64,000 bases of DNA, taken from Streptomyces spirodelae (lineage in GTDB: Bacteria > Actinomycetota > Actinomycetes > Streptomycetales > Streptomycetaceae). Shown one piece after another: positions 8,930 to 16,917 of the stretch. Position 1 is the stretch's first letter, and every line of letters starts with the position of its first letter. The notes beneath the pieces were generated by a model. That model worked only from the letters and a program-made list of their open reading frames with translations, was not told where the DNA came from and did no database searches. Location: the NCBI RefSeq assembly GCF_017676385.1, contig NZ_JAFFZN010000003.1, positions 124,001-188,000 of the forward strand. The letters run 5' to 3'. The translations under genes were made by a program, and so were the position numbers.

Positions 8930-9006
8930 GCGCCCCGAAGGGGCGCGGGGAACGGCGCGACCAGCCCGCGTGGAGCCGCAGTCCGCAACCGTCGGACAGG
9001 GGCACT
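8930..9006 (+). repeat. Dispersed hairpin repeat, copy 1
   Basis: Starts with a GCGCCCC-gaa-GGGGCGC hairpin (8930–8946), then GGGGAAC, GCGCGACCAGCC, and ends with the conserved tail 'cggacaggggcac'. The same order of blocks is found at 27416 and, inverted, at 50072; shortened forms occur at 36366 and 59251. This copy lies between the 2Fe-2S and molybdopterin subunit genes of one operon, where it could act as a partial terminator. Confidence 0.8.
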
Positions 9007-9053
9007 CTCTCACCGGCTCACCGGAACGCACCCACGCACAGAAAGGCGACGGC

Positions 9054-11387
9054 ATGACGGAAACGGCTGACGGTCACACCGGCGTCGGCCCCGGCGCGGG
9101 CGCCCCCGGCGCCGGTGCGCTGGGCACGCACGGTGAGCCCGAGCCGCACGGCCTGGGCGCCTCCGTCCTGCCCACCGACTCCTACGCCAAGGCGCAGGGC
9201 ACCTTCCCCTACGCCGCCGACCTGTGGGCCGAGGGGCTGCTGTGGGCCGCGGTGCACCGGTCGCCGCACCCGCACGCACGCATCCTGTCGATCGACACCG
9301 AAGAGGCCGCCAAGATGCCCGGCGTCCGGGCGGTCATCACCCACGAGGACGTACCCGGCGACTCCGCGCACGGGCGCAAGATCGCCGACCAGCCGGCGTT
9401 CGCACGGGACATGGTGCGCTACCACGGCGAACCGATCGCCGCCGTCGCGGCCGACCACCCCGACACGGCGCGGCTGGCAGCGGCCGCCATCGCCGTCGAG
9501 TACGAGGTGCTGGAGCCGGTCACCGACCCGGAGAAGTCGTTCGAGGCCGAGCCGCTGCACCCGGACGGCAACCTGCTGCGCCACATCCCGCTGCGCTACG
9601 GCGACCCCGAAGCGACCGGAGAGGTCGTCGTGGAAGGGCTCTACCGGATCGGGCGGCAGGACCCGGCACCCATCGGCGCCGAGGCGGCGCTGGCCGTCCC
9701 CCGGCCGGACGGCGGGGTCGAGCTCTACACCGCCTCCACCGACCCGCACACCGACCGCGACCTGGCAGCCGCCTGCTTCGGGCTCCCCCCCGAGCAGGTC
9801 AAAATCGTCGTCACCGGAGTCCCCGGAGCCATGGGCGACCGCGAGGACGCCGCCCTCCAAGTACCGCTGGGGCTGTTGGCCATGCGCACCGGCTGCCCCG
9901 TGAAGATCGCCCTCAACCGCGAGGAGTCCTTCCTCGGCCACGCACACCGCCACCCCACCCTGCTGCGCTACCGCCACCACGCGGACAGCGACGGCACGCT
10001 GGTCAAGGTGGAGGCGCAGATCCTGCTGGACGGCGGCGCCTACGCGGACACCTCCTCCGACGCCTTGGCCGCCGCCGTCTCGTTCGCCTGCGGCCCGTAC
10101 GTGGTGCCGCACGCGGTGATCGACGGTTGGGTCGTACGCACCAACAACCCGCCGTCCGGCCACCTGCGCGGCGAGGGCGCCATGCAGGTGTGCGCCGCGT
10201 ACGAAGGGCAGATGGACAAGCTCGCCGAGCGGCTGGGGCTCGACCCGGTCCAGGTGCGGGCCCGCAACGTGATGGCGACGGGTGATCTGCTGCCCATCGG
10301 CCAGACCGTCACCTGCCCGGCACCCGTGGCCGAACTGCTCGACGCCGTCCACGAGGCGCCGCTGCCCCCGCTGCCCAAGGACGCGCCCGAGGAGGAGTGG
10401 CTGCTGCCCGGCGGGCCGGAGGGCGCCGGCGACCCCACGGCGGTGCGCCGTGGGGTCGGTTACGCGCTCGGCATGGTGCACATGCTCGGTGCCGAGGGCA
10501 CCGACGAGGTGTCCACGGCGACGGTGAAGGTCAACGGGCCCGTGGCCACCGTGATGTGCGCAGCCGTCGAGTCCGGGCAGGGCTTCGACACGCTGGCCCG
10601 GCAGATCGTCCAGGAGGTCCTCGGCGTCGAGGAGGTGCACGTCGCCTCCGTGGACACGGACCAGCCCCCCTCCGGGGCGAGTGGCCGCGGGCGGCACACC
10701 TGGGTGTCGGGCGGCGCGGTGGAGCGCGCCGCCAAGATGGTGCGTACGCAGCTGCTGCAGCCCCTCGCGGCCAAGTTCGGCATGTCCACGGAGCTGCTGA
10801 CCATCGCCGACGGCAAGATCACCTCCTATGACGGGGTGCTCTCGACGACGGTGGCCGAGGCGCTGGAGGGCAAGGAGCTGTGGGCGACAGCGCAGTGCCG
10901 CCCCCATCCGACGGAACCGCTGGACGAATGGGGCCAGGGCGACGCCTTCGTCGGCCTCGCGTTCGCGGCGGTGCGCGCTGTTGTCGACGTCGACATCGAG
11001 TTGGGGTCGGTGCGGGTGGTCGAGGTCGCCCTCGCCCAGGACGTCGGCGCTGTGCTGAACCCCCGCCAGTTGCGGGCCCGCCTGGAGGCGGGGGTCACCC
11101 AGGGCATCGGCACCGCTCTGACGGAGCACCTGCGGGTGGCCAAGGGCGTGGTGCGGCACGCCGACTTCACGGCCTACGCGTTGCCCACGGCGTTGGACAC
11201 GCCCGATATCCGGGTGGTCAAGCTCGTGGAGGAGCGGGATGTGGTGGCGCCGTTCGGGGCGAAGGCCGCTTCGTCGGTGCCGGTTGTCGTGACGCCGGCG
11301 GCGGTGGCCGGTGCTGTGCGGGCGGCGACGGGGCGCCCTGTGAATCGGCTCCCCATCCGGCCCCAGGCGGCCGTCACGCCGGTGTAG
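9054..11387 (+). CDS. Molybdenum hydroxylase molybdopterin-binding subunit (CoxL/XdhC-like)
   Basis: 777 residues from an ATG 8 bases after AAAGGCGAC. The N-terminal domain ('KAQGTFPYAADLWAEGLLWAAVHRSPHPHARI') and the later 'GHLRGEGAMQVCAAYEGQMDKLAERL' place it in the aldehyde oxidase/xanthine dehydrogenase large-subunit family, which carries the molybdopterin cofactor. Two family hallmarks differ. The usual R-G-F-G is R-G-E-G, and the region that normally holds the catalytic glutamate (G-V-G-E) reads 'GAKAASSVPV'. The true substrate is unknown, and activity as a classic hydroxylase is uncertain. It is 168 bp downstream of the 2Fe-2S gene. Confidence 0.85.
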   Translation: MTETADGHTGVGPGAGAPGAGALGTHGEPEPHGLGASVLPTDSYAKAQGTFPYAADLWAEGLLWAAVHRSPHPHARILSIDTEEAAKMPGVRAVITHEDVPGDSAHGRKIADQPAFARDMVRYHGEPIAAVAADHPDTARLAAAAIAVEYEVLEPVTDPEKSFEAEPLHPDGNLLRHIPLRYGDPEATGEVVVEGLYRIGRQDPAPIGAEAALAVPRPDGGVELYTASTDPHTDRDLAAACFGLPPEQVKIVVTGVPGAMGDREDAALQVPLGLLAMRTGCPVKIALNREESFLGHAHRHPTLLRYRHHADSDGTLVKVEAQILLDGGAYADTSSDALAAAVSFACGPYVVPHAVIDGWVVRTNNPPSGHLRGEGAMQVCAAYEGQMDKLAERLGLDPVQVRARNVMATGDLLPIGQTVTCPAPVAELLDAVHEAPLPPLPKDAPEEEWLLPGGPEGAGDPTAVRRGVGYALGMVHMLGAEGTDEVSTATVKVNGPVATVMCAAVESGQGFDTLARQIVQEVLGVEEVHVASVDTDQPPSGASGRGRHTWVSGGAVERAAKMVRTQLLQPLAAKFGMSTELLTIADGKITSYDGVLSTTVAEALEGKELWATAQCRPHPTEPLDEWGQGDAFVGLAFAAVRAVVDVDIELGSVRVVEVALAQDVGAVLNPRQLRARLEAGVTQGIGTALTEHLRVAKGVVRHADFTAYALPTALDTPDIRVVKLVEERDVVAPFGAKAASSVPVVVTPAAVAGAVRAATGRPVNRLPIRPQAAVTPV

Positions 11388-11472
11388 GGGCTGCGCTCTT
11401 GGGACCCGGCTGCGCCCTTGGGGCCCGTAGGCCCCCTTCCGCCTGGTGCCTCGCCCTTGACGCAAGTGGGGC

Positions 11473-11530
11473 CAGGTCCCTCAGTGGTGCGGGTCCTTGG
11501 CCCGGTCGGTGACGACCCTGCGGGTAGTGG
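11473..11530 (+). repeat. 58-bp repeat, left copy of an inverted pair
   Basis: Carries the core CGGTCGGTGACGACCCTGCG. About 50 of 58 positions match the inverted copy at 14874–14933. It lies between the molybdopterin subunit gene and the ribbon-helix-helix gene. The core contains a short GGTCG-tcac-CGACC hairpin when read on the minus strand. Confidence 0.75.
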
Positions 11531-11538
11531 CACTCCAG

Positions 11539-11636
11539 TGGCACCAGGGTGGTGCCATCGATGTTTCTGCAGGTCGGGATGGCATTGAGCCGGTGAGGCT
11601 TCATTGGGGGTTGCCTGTGGTGCCATATTGGTGCCA
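11539..11636. promoter_or_regulatory. TGGTGCCA repeats, probable operator of the ribbon-helix-helix gene
   Basis: An inverted pair TGGCACCA-ggg-TGGTGCCA spans 11539–11557. Two direct copies of TGGTGCCA begin at 11618 and 11629, one helical turn apart, and end only 10 bases before the ATG at 11647. Ribbon-helix-helix regulators typically bind such short tandem sites and repress their own promoters, so autoregulation is likely. The binding itself is inferred. Confidence 0.55.
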
Positions 11637-11646
11637 TGATGGCGTC

Positions 11647-12147
11647 ATGGATCTCACCCCGTATGTCGATTCCCTCCGTCGTGAGCTCGCGGTGGCCGCC
11701 GAGGCCGGTGGGGAGGAAGCGCGCGAGCTGGCCGAACGGCTCACCGCTCCGTTGGAGTCGGCGACTCGGCTGACCATTCTCAACGTGCTCTCGGCCGCGA
11801 TGGACGAGATCACCCGGGAGCTCGCACCCGGCTCGGTCGACGTACGGCTGCGCGGGCTCGACCCCGACTTCGTGGTGACGCCGCCGCCCGCGGACGGCGG
11901 CCCTGCGGAAGTGGCCGCCGCGTCTGCCGAACCCCTCAAGGCCGAGGGGGACGAGGGCGGTACCGCGCGCGTCAATCTGCGGCTGCCGGCCAATCTCAAG
12001 GCGCGCGCCGAGGAGGCGGCGAGCCGGGAGGGCCTGTCGGTCAACGCGTGGCTGGTGCGGGCCGTGTCGGCCGCGGTCGACGGCGGTGCGCGGCCGACGG
12101 AGCGGACCCGCACCGTCGGCCAGAGCTTCACGGGCTGGGTGCGCTAG
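11647..12147 (+). CDS. Ribbon-helix-helix (HicB/Arc-like) DNA-binding protein
   Basis: 166 residues from the ATG at 11647. The C-terminal ~50 residues (VNLRLPANLKARAEEAASRE, then GLSVNAWLVRAVSAAV) form a typical ribbon-helix-helix motif as in Arc and HicB-type antitoxins. The N-terminal ~90 residues are a helical region with 'ELAERLTAPLESATRLTILN' of unknown fold. There is no HicA-like toxin next to it. It stands 78 bp upstream of a DUF4097 gene and a DrrAB exporter, so it more likely regulates these than serves as an antitoxin. Confidence 0.75.
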   Translation: MDLTPYVDSLRRELAVAAEAGGEEARELAERLTAPLESATRLTILNVLSAAMDEITRELAPGSVDVRLRGLDPDFVVTPPPADGGPAEVAAASAEPLKAEGDEGGTARVNLRLPANLKARAEEAASREGLSVNAWLVRAVSAAVDGGARPTERTRTVGQSFTGWVR

Positions 12148-12225
12148 CCGCCCGCCCCTTCTGCTTCACCTCCATCACGTCCCACCAGCGGGGACGCCCC
12201 AAGGACTCACGAGGACGGTACAGCC

Positions 12226-13068
12226 ATGCCTTCTTTCGACACTCCGGCGCCGATCGCGGTCACCGCCCACGTGGGCGCCGGTTCCATCCAGTTCGCCGCG
12301 GGGGACCGCCCCGACACGGTCGTCGAGGTGCGGCCCCGCGACCCGAAGCGGGACAAGGATGTGCGGGCTGCCGAGCAGACCGAGGTCTCGTACGCGAGCG
12401 GTCTTCTGACGGTCAGGACCAAGGAGCGCGTCTTCATCGGGCCCGGCGGCCTCGTCGACGTGACGGTCGAGGTGCCCGCGGGTTCGAGCGTCGAGGTGAC
12501 CGGTTCCTGGACCCAGGTGCTCGGCGAGGGCCGACTCGGCGAGGTCCGTGTGAAGACCTCGGGCGGTGACACCCGCCTCGACACGACGGGACCGCTCCGG
12601 CTCGCCGCCTCCTACGGGTCGGTCACCGTCGAGCAGATCGAGGGCGCCGCCGAGATCACCACCAACTTCGGGAGCCTGCGCGTCGGCCTGATCGACGGCC
12701 CCGCCGTCCTGAAGAACTCCCACGGCACCACGATCGTCGGCGCCGCGACCGGTGAGCTGCAGGTGAAAGGCGCCAACGGCGACATCGACATCGCGCGCGC
12801 CGAGGACTCCGTCACCGCCGCCACCGCCCACGGCACCCTGCGCGTCGCCGATGTCGCCCGCGGCACCGTCCAGTTGGACACCTCCGGCGGCGCCATCGAG
12901 GTCGGCATCCGCGAGGGCACCGCCGCCTGGCTGGACGTCAGCTCCGACCGAGGGCAGGTACGCAACACGCTCACCGCCTCCGAGGCCCCGGAGGAGAGCG
13001 AGGACACCGTCAAGGTCCGTGCCCGGACCCGCTACGGCAACATCGACATCCGCCGCGCCCGCGCCTGA
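12226..13068 (+). CDS. DUF4097 beta-strand repeat protein
   Basis: 280 residues. No signal peptide. From residue ~10 onward, short strand-turn units repeat (for example 'GDTRLDTTGPLRLAASYGSV' and 'GDIDIARAEDSV'), the pattern of the DUF4097/DUF4098 right-handed beta-helix family. The biochemical role is unknown. In actinomycetes these genes commonly sit beside ABC exporters, as here, where the ATPase gene starts 49 bp downstream on the same strand. Confidence 0.82.
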   Translation: MPSFDTPAPIAVTAHVGAGSIQFAAGDRPDTVVEVRPRDPKRDKDVRAAEQTEVSYASGLLTVRTKERVFIGPGGLVDVTVEVPAGSSVEVTGSWTQVLGEGRLGEVRVKTSGGDTRLDTTGPLRLAASYGSVTVEQIEGAAEITTNFGSLRVGLIDGPAVLKNSHGTTIVGAATGELQVKGANGDIDIARAEDSVTAATAHGTLRVADVARGTVQLDTSGGAIEVGIREGTAAWLDVSSDRGQVRNTLTASEAPEESEDTVKVRARTRYGNIDIRRARA

Positions 13069-13117
13069 GCACCGGCCCCTCACCTCAGTCACTTCAACCT
13101 CCGAACGGGAGGGCTCC

Positions 13118-14083
13118 ATGCCTTCATCTGTCATGCCCACGTCCATCCCATCCGCCATCACGGCGAACGGCCTGCGCAAGTCCTACGGCGACAAGGTGGT
13201 ACTGGACAGCATCGATCTGCACATCCCGGCCGGCTCGGTCTTCGCTCTCCTCGGCCCGAACGGCGCGGGTAAGACCACGGCGGTGAAGATCCTCTCCACG
13301 CTGATCGCCGCTGATGGCGGGCAGGCGCAGGTCGCGGGTCACGACATAGCCGGTGAGGCGCAGGGGGTGCGTGGCGCGATAGGCGTCACCGGTCAGTTCT
13401 CCGCTGTGGACGGTCTGATCACGGGTGAGGAGAACATGCTTCTGATGGCGGACCTGCACCACCTTCCGCGCCGTGAGGGCCGGCGTGTCACCGCCGAGCT
13501 CCTGGAGCGCTTCGATCTCGTCGACGCGGCGAGGAAGCCCGCCTCCACCTACTCCGGCGGCATGAGACGCCGCCTGGACATCGCGATGACGCTGGTGGGC
13601 AGCCCGCGGATCATCTTCCTGGACGAGCCGACCACCGGCCTGGACCCGCGCTCGCGCCACAACATGTGGCAGATCATCCGCGAGCTGGTCTCCGGCGGCG
13701 TCACCGTCTTCCTCACCACCCAGTACCTGGAGGAGGCCGACGAACTCGCCGACCGCATCGCGGTCCTGAGCGACGGAAAGATCGCTGCGGAGGGGAGCGC
13801 GGAGGAGCTCAAGCGCCTCATCCCCGGCGGCCACATCCGGCTGCGCTTCACCGACCCGGCCACCTACCAGGCGGCCGCATCCTCCCTGCGGGAGACCACC
13901 CGCGACGACGACGCCCTCACCCTCCAGATCCCCAGCGACGGCAGCCAACGCGAGTTGCGCTCCCTCCTGGACTGGCTGGACTCGGCCGGTATCGAAGCGG
14001 ACGAGCTGACCGTGCACACCCCCGACCTGGACGACGTCTTCTTCGCCCTCACCACCCGCCAGCCCAAGGAGACCACCCGATGA
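13118..14083 (+). CDS. DrrA-type ABC exporter ATPase
   Basis: 321 residues, ATG behind GGGAGGG. Walker A 'GPNGAGKTT' near 46–54, signature 'YSGGMRRRLDIAMTL', Walker B 'IIFLDEPTTGLDP'. The C-terminal extension ending 'PDLDDVFFALT' is the hallmark of the daunorubicin-resistance (DrrA) subfamily, which drives export of hydrophobic compounds with a DrrB membrane partner. Its stop overlaps the next gene's ATG. The exported substrate is unknown. Confidence 0.93.
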   Translation: MPSSVMPTSIPSAITANGLRKSYGDKVVLDSIDLHIPAGSVFALLGPNGAGKTTAVKILSTLIAADGGQAQVAGHDIAGEAQGVRGAIGVTGQFSAVDGLITGEENMLLMADLHHLPRREGRRVTAELLERFDLVDAARKPASTYSGGMRRRLDIAMTLVGSPRIIFLDEPTTGLDPRSRHNMWQIIRELVSGGVTVFLTTQYLEEADELADRIAVLSDGKIAAEGSAEELKRLIPGGHIRLRFTDPATYQAAASSLRETTRDDDALTLQIPSDGSQRELRSLLDWLDSAGIEADELTVHTPDLDDVFFALTTRQPKETTR

Positions 14084-14871
14084 GCACCCTGTCCCTCGCC
14101 GTCCGCGACTCGACCACCATGCTGCGCCGCAACCTCCTGCACGCGCGCCGCTATCCCTCCCTCACACTGAACCTGCTTTTGACCCCGATCATGCTGTTGC
14201 TGCTGTTCGTGTACGTCTTCGGCGACACGATGAGCGCGGGCATCGACGGCGGCGGCCCCGACCGCTCCGCCTACATCGCCTACATCGTCCCTGGCATCCT
14301 TCTGATGACCATCGGCGCCACCCCAGCCGGGACCGCCGTCTCCGTGTCCATGGACATGGCCGAGGGCATCATGGCCCGCTTCCGCACCATGGCCATCCAC
14401 CGCCCCTCCGTCCTGATCGGACATGTGGTCGGCAGCGTGCTGCAGTCGGTCCTCAGCGTCATCGTCGTCGGCGCGGTCGCGGTGGCCATCGGCTTCCGCT
14501 CCACCGACGCCACAGCATTGGAGTGGCTGGCGGCGTTCGGCCTGATCGCACTGGTCGCTCTCGCGCTGACCTGGATCGCGGTGGGTATGGGCCTGTCCAG
14601 CCCCAATGCCGAGGCGGCCAGCAACAATGCCACCCCCTTGATCGTCCTCCCCCTGATCTCCAGTGCCTTCGTCCCGCTGGAGGCGATGCCGGGCTGGTTC
14701 CAGCCGATCGCGGAGTACCAGCCCTTCACCCCCGCCATCGAAACCCTGCGCGGCCTCCTGCTGGGCACCGACATCGGCAACAACGCCTGGCTGGCGATCG
14801 CCTGGGCCCTCGCCCTGGCCAGCCTCGGCTACCTCTGGTCCACCGCACAGTTCAACCGCGACCCGAAATAG
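14080..14871 (+). CDS. DrrB-type ABC-2 permease
   Basis: 263 residues, start overlapping the ATPase stop (ATGA). About six hydrophobic segments are visible, starting with 'LNLLLTPIMLLLLFVYVFG'. The ABC-2 signature region 'LPLISSAFVPLEAMPGWFQPIAEYQPFTP' lies near residues 190–220. It forms the membrane half of the exporter with the upstream ATPase. Confidence 0.92.
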   Translation: MSTLSLAVRDSTTMLRRNLLHARRYPSLTLNLLLTPIMLLLLFVYVFGDTMSAGIDGGGPDRSAYIAYIVPGILLMTIGATPAGTAVSVSMDMAEGIMARFRTMAIHRPSVLIGHVVGSVLQSVLSVIVVGAVAVAIGFRSTDATALEWLAAFGLIALVALALTWIAVGMGLSSPNAEAASNNATPLIVLPLISSAFVPLEAMPGWFQPIAEYQPFTPAIETLRGLLLGTDIGNNAWLAIAWALALASLGYLWSTAQFNRDPK

Positions 14872-14873
14872 CC

Positions 14874-14933
14874 CACCTCCCGCAGGGTCGTCACCGACCG
14901 GACCAGGGCCCCGCACCAATGAGGAGGGACTTG
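14874..14933 (-). repeat. 58-bp repeat, right copy of an inverted pair
   Basis: Begins two bases after the DrrB-like stop codon at 14871. Its reverse complement matches 11473–11530 over its length, with a 20-base identical core. The position right behind a stop codon and the internal GGTCG/CGACC hairpin fit a transcription terminator; transposon ends are less likely because no transposase is present. Confidence 0.75.
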
Positions 14934-15034
14934 TAAGGCAATGGGGACCCACCCGACACACCACTCGGCGGCAGCAGGGGGGCACCACGCGGCGTGCGTC
15001 CACAACCCGGTGGGCCACTCCGCAAGAGGTGCGC

Positions 15035-16216
15035 TCACATCGTCAGCAGTACGCCCCCGTACGAGGCACCGGCGACGACCACCCAAGCCGCCAGCCCCAG
15101 GGCGGCGACCCGCAACCCGGTGCGCGTCAACGACGGCAGATGCACCGCGCTGCCCAGCCCGAAAAGAGCCGCAGCCAGCAGGATTTCCTGGGCCCGTGCC
15201 GCACCGTCCAGCACCGCGGCCGGCAGCAGCCCCGTCGTACGGAGAACGACCATGACGAGGAACCCCACCACGAACAGGGGGACCAATGGCGGGCGCTTCC
15301 CCACGACAGCGGCGCCCGCGGAACCCGCGCGGCGGCGAACCGCCAGCACCATGCAGGCCACCAACGGCGCCAGCATCATCACGCGCAGGAGCTTCACCAG
15401 CACCGCCTGGCCCAGCGCCGCAGGCCCCGCGGTCTGGGCCGTGGCGACCACCTGCCCCACGTCGTGCACCCCGGCACCGACCCAGCGGCCGAACTCCCCG
15501 GCGTCCAGCCCCAACGGCGCCCGCAGCAGCGGCAGTACGGCGATGGCCAACGTTCCGCACAGCGTCACCAGGGCGACGGACGTGGCGACGTCCTCCTCCT
15601 CGCTGCCCCGCACCTCACTGACGGCGCCGATGGCGGACGCGCCGCAGATGGAGTAGCCGGTCGCGACGAGCAGCGGCTGGTCACCGCGCAGCCCCAGCTT
15701 GCGGCCGAGCCATACGGTGCCGAAGAAGGTGGCGACGACGACGCACGCCACCATGGCCACCGTCGCCCATCCGAGCCCCAGCACATCGCTCAGCGCGAGC
15801 TTCAGACCGAGCAGCACGATGCCGAGCCGCATCAGCCGCTTGCCCGCCAGAGTCAGCCCCGGGCGTGCGGCCCCGCGCACCAGTCCGCGCAGCCCTGGCA
15901 GGTGCGCTGCGGTGATACCCAGCACCACCGCCACCGTCAGCATGGGAACGGCGGGCACCAGCAGATGCACAGCCGAGGCGGCGGCCACGCCCAGCGCGGC
16001 CAGCGCCAGTCCGGGCAGCCGGCTCGGCTTCCGCGCGGAAGAAGCTGTCCCTCCGGATCTCCGCGTATCCGAGGAGGCCGACACCGCAGCCGCGCCCGCG
16101 CCCGCGTCAGGAGCCGCACCCGCGCCCGTGCCAGAAGCCGCACCTGAGGCGGCCCCTCCCGGAGCGTCCCCTCCCCGAGCGGGCGAGACGTGCCCCCGAG
16201 CCCCCAGCAACGCCAT
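15035..16216 (-). CDS. YeiH-family (UPF0324) putative sulfate/sulfite exporter
   Basis: 393 residues from an ATG that shares its A with the upstream gene's stop (TGATG). After an Ala/Gly-rich N-terminal stretch of ~60 residues come about ten membrane helices. Typical YeiH features are 'GKRLMRLGIVLLGLKLALSDV' and 'ATGYSICGASAIGAVSEV'. Members are annotated as putative sulfate exporters, and some are linked to sulfite or taurine-derived sulfur export. Tight coupling to a cysteine dioxygenase gene supports removal of sulfite formed from cysteine. Confidence 0.85.
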   Translation of the reverse strand: MALLGARGHVSPARGGDAPGGAASGAASGTGAGAAPDAGAGAAAVSASSDTRRSGGTASSARKPSRLPGLALAALGVAAASAVHLLVPAVPMLTVAVVLGITAAHLPGLRGLVRGAARPGLTLAGKRLMRLGIVLLGLKLALSDVLGLGWATVAMVACVVVATFFGTVWLGRKLGLRGDQPLLVATGYSICGASAIGAVSEVRGSEEEDVATSVALVTLCGTLAIAVLPLLRAPLGLDAGEFGRWVGAGVHDVGQVVATAQTAGPAALGQAVLVKLLRVMMLAPLVACMVLAVRRRAGSAGAAVVGKRPPLVPLFVVGFLVMVVLRTTGLLPAAVLDGAARAQEILLAAALFGLGSAVHLPSLTRTGLRVAALGLAAWVVVAGASYGGVLLTM

Positions 16217-16845
16217 CAGGCGTCGGCCGGGTCGGCCGCATCGACCGGAAGGTCGTAGACGCGGCGCACGCTGCTCCCGAGCCGCGAGATGTCGGCGCCG
16301 TAGATGTGCAGGGAGACGGCGACCGAGTCGCACCCGTTCCAGACGCGGTGGATGTCACCGGGAGGCGCGAACCCGCACACCGCGCCGGCCGGGTTGACGA
16401 CGTCCTCCGTGGCGACGAGCCGCGCACTGCCGCCGGTGGCGGCATCGGCGGGCAGCAGCCGGTAGCGGCGCTCGTGCTCTTCGCCCTGGTGGACGCCGGT
16501 GACGCACCAGGAGACGTGGTCGTGAACGGACGTGCCCTGGCCGGGCAGCCACACCAGCGCGACGACGGAGAAACTGCCGTCGCTCTCGGCGTGCAGCACG
16601 TGCTGGCGGTAGCGCTCCGGGTCGGGCTCGCACTGCGCGCCGGTCAGCAGATCGTCGGCGCCCAGGTGCGGAGCCAGCTTCTCCCCGACCAGATACGCGG
16701 TCACATCCGGCGGCAGCCCCCTGCCGACGGCCTCGCGCATATCCTCGATGAGGGCGCGCATGCGCCCCGTCGTCCTCGCCGCGGAGGCAGCGGTCGTCGT
16801 GGTCGTCGTCGCTGTCATACGGGCAGCGTCGCGGCGGCCATCCAT
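16216..16845 (-). CDS. Cysteine dioxygenase
   Basis: 209 residues from an ATG at 16845 with GGA 4 bases upstream; a TTG at 16854 and an ATG at 16818 are alternatives. The cupin core has the iron-binding 'HDHVSWCVTGVH' (two His three residues apart) and later 'PGDIHRVWN' with the third His. The enzyme oxidises cysteine to cysteine sulfinate, which is then cleaved to pyruvate and sulfite. Its stop overlaps the exporter start, so the two are probably translated together. Confidence 0.88.
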   Translation of the reverse strand: MDGRRDAARMTATTTTTTAASAARTTGRMRALIEDMREAVGRGLPPDVTAYLVGEKLAPHLGADDLLTGAQCEPDPERYRQHVLHAESDGSFSVVALVWLPGQGTSVHDHVSWCVTGVHQGEEHERRYRLLPADAATGGSARLVATEDVVNPAGAVCGFAPPGDIHRVWNGCDSVAVSLHIYGADISRLGSSVRRVYDLPVDAADPADA

Positions 16846-16880
16846 CACGTCCAACGACGGTTCGTTGGGGACTCCCTCAA

Positions 16881-16890
16881 CTCTGCTTAT
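16881..16890 (-). promoter_or_regulatory. Shared 10-mer CATAAGCAGA upstream of cysteine dioxygenase (top-strand ctctgcttat)
   Basis: On the minus strand this stretch reads ATAAGCAGAG, preceded by C from 16891. It precedes the dioxygenase start by about 45 bases. The same CATAAGCAGA is found on the plus strand at 17851–17860, 28 bases upstream of the LysR start. Two copies at the two promoters of the module suggest a LysR binding box. Confidence 0.4.
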
Positions 16891-16917
16891 GGGTGCCCGG
16901 CGGTCTGCCGGGCACCC
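16891..16917 (-). terminator. Perfect 11-bp hairpin behind the LysR gene
   Basis: GGGTGCCCGGC and GCCGGGCACCC enclose five bases, ggtct. It abuts the LysR stop at 16918 and precedes the cysteine dioxygenase gene on the same strand. It may end the regulator's transcript, or limit read-through into the dioxygenase. Confidence 0.7.

Noticed and set aside
5595..9005. Very long open frame on the minus strand opposite the 2Fe-2S subunit
   Set aside because: It is the antisense shadow of GC-rich, repetitive coding DNA; it has Gly/Leu/Arg-rich composition without any domain, and the plus strand carries the cluster cysteines.
9018..11465. Long minus-strand frame opposite the molybdopterin subunit
   Set aside because: Shadow of a recognised gene; Arg/Gly/His/Asp-rich sequence with no family pattern.
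11647..12225. HicAB toxin–antitoxin pair
   Set aside because: The ribbon-helix-helix protein is present but no small HicA-like double-stranded-RNA-binding toxin lies on either side.
11473..14933. Insertion sequence or composite transposon
   Set aside because: Inverted copies are present but no transposase, no target duplication seen, and the repeats look like terminators; kept only as a repeat finding.
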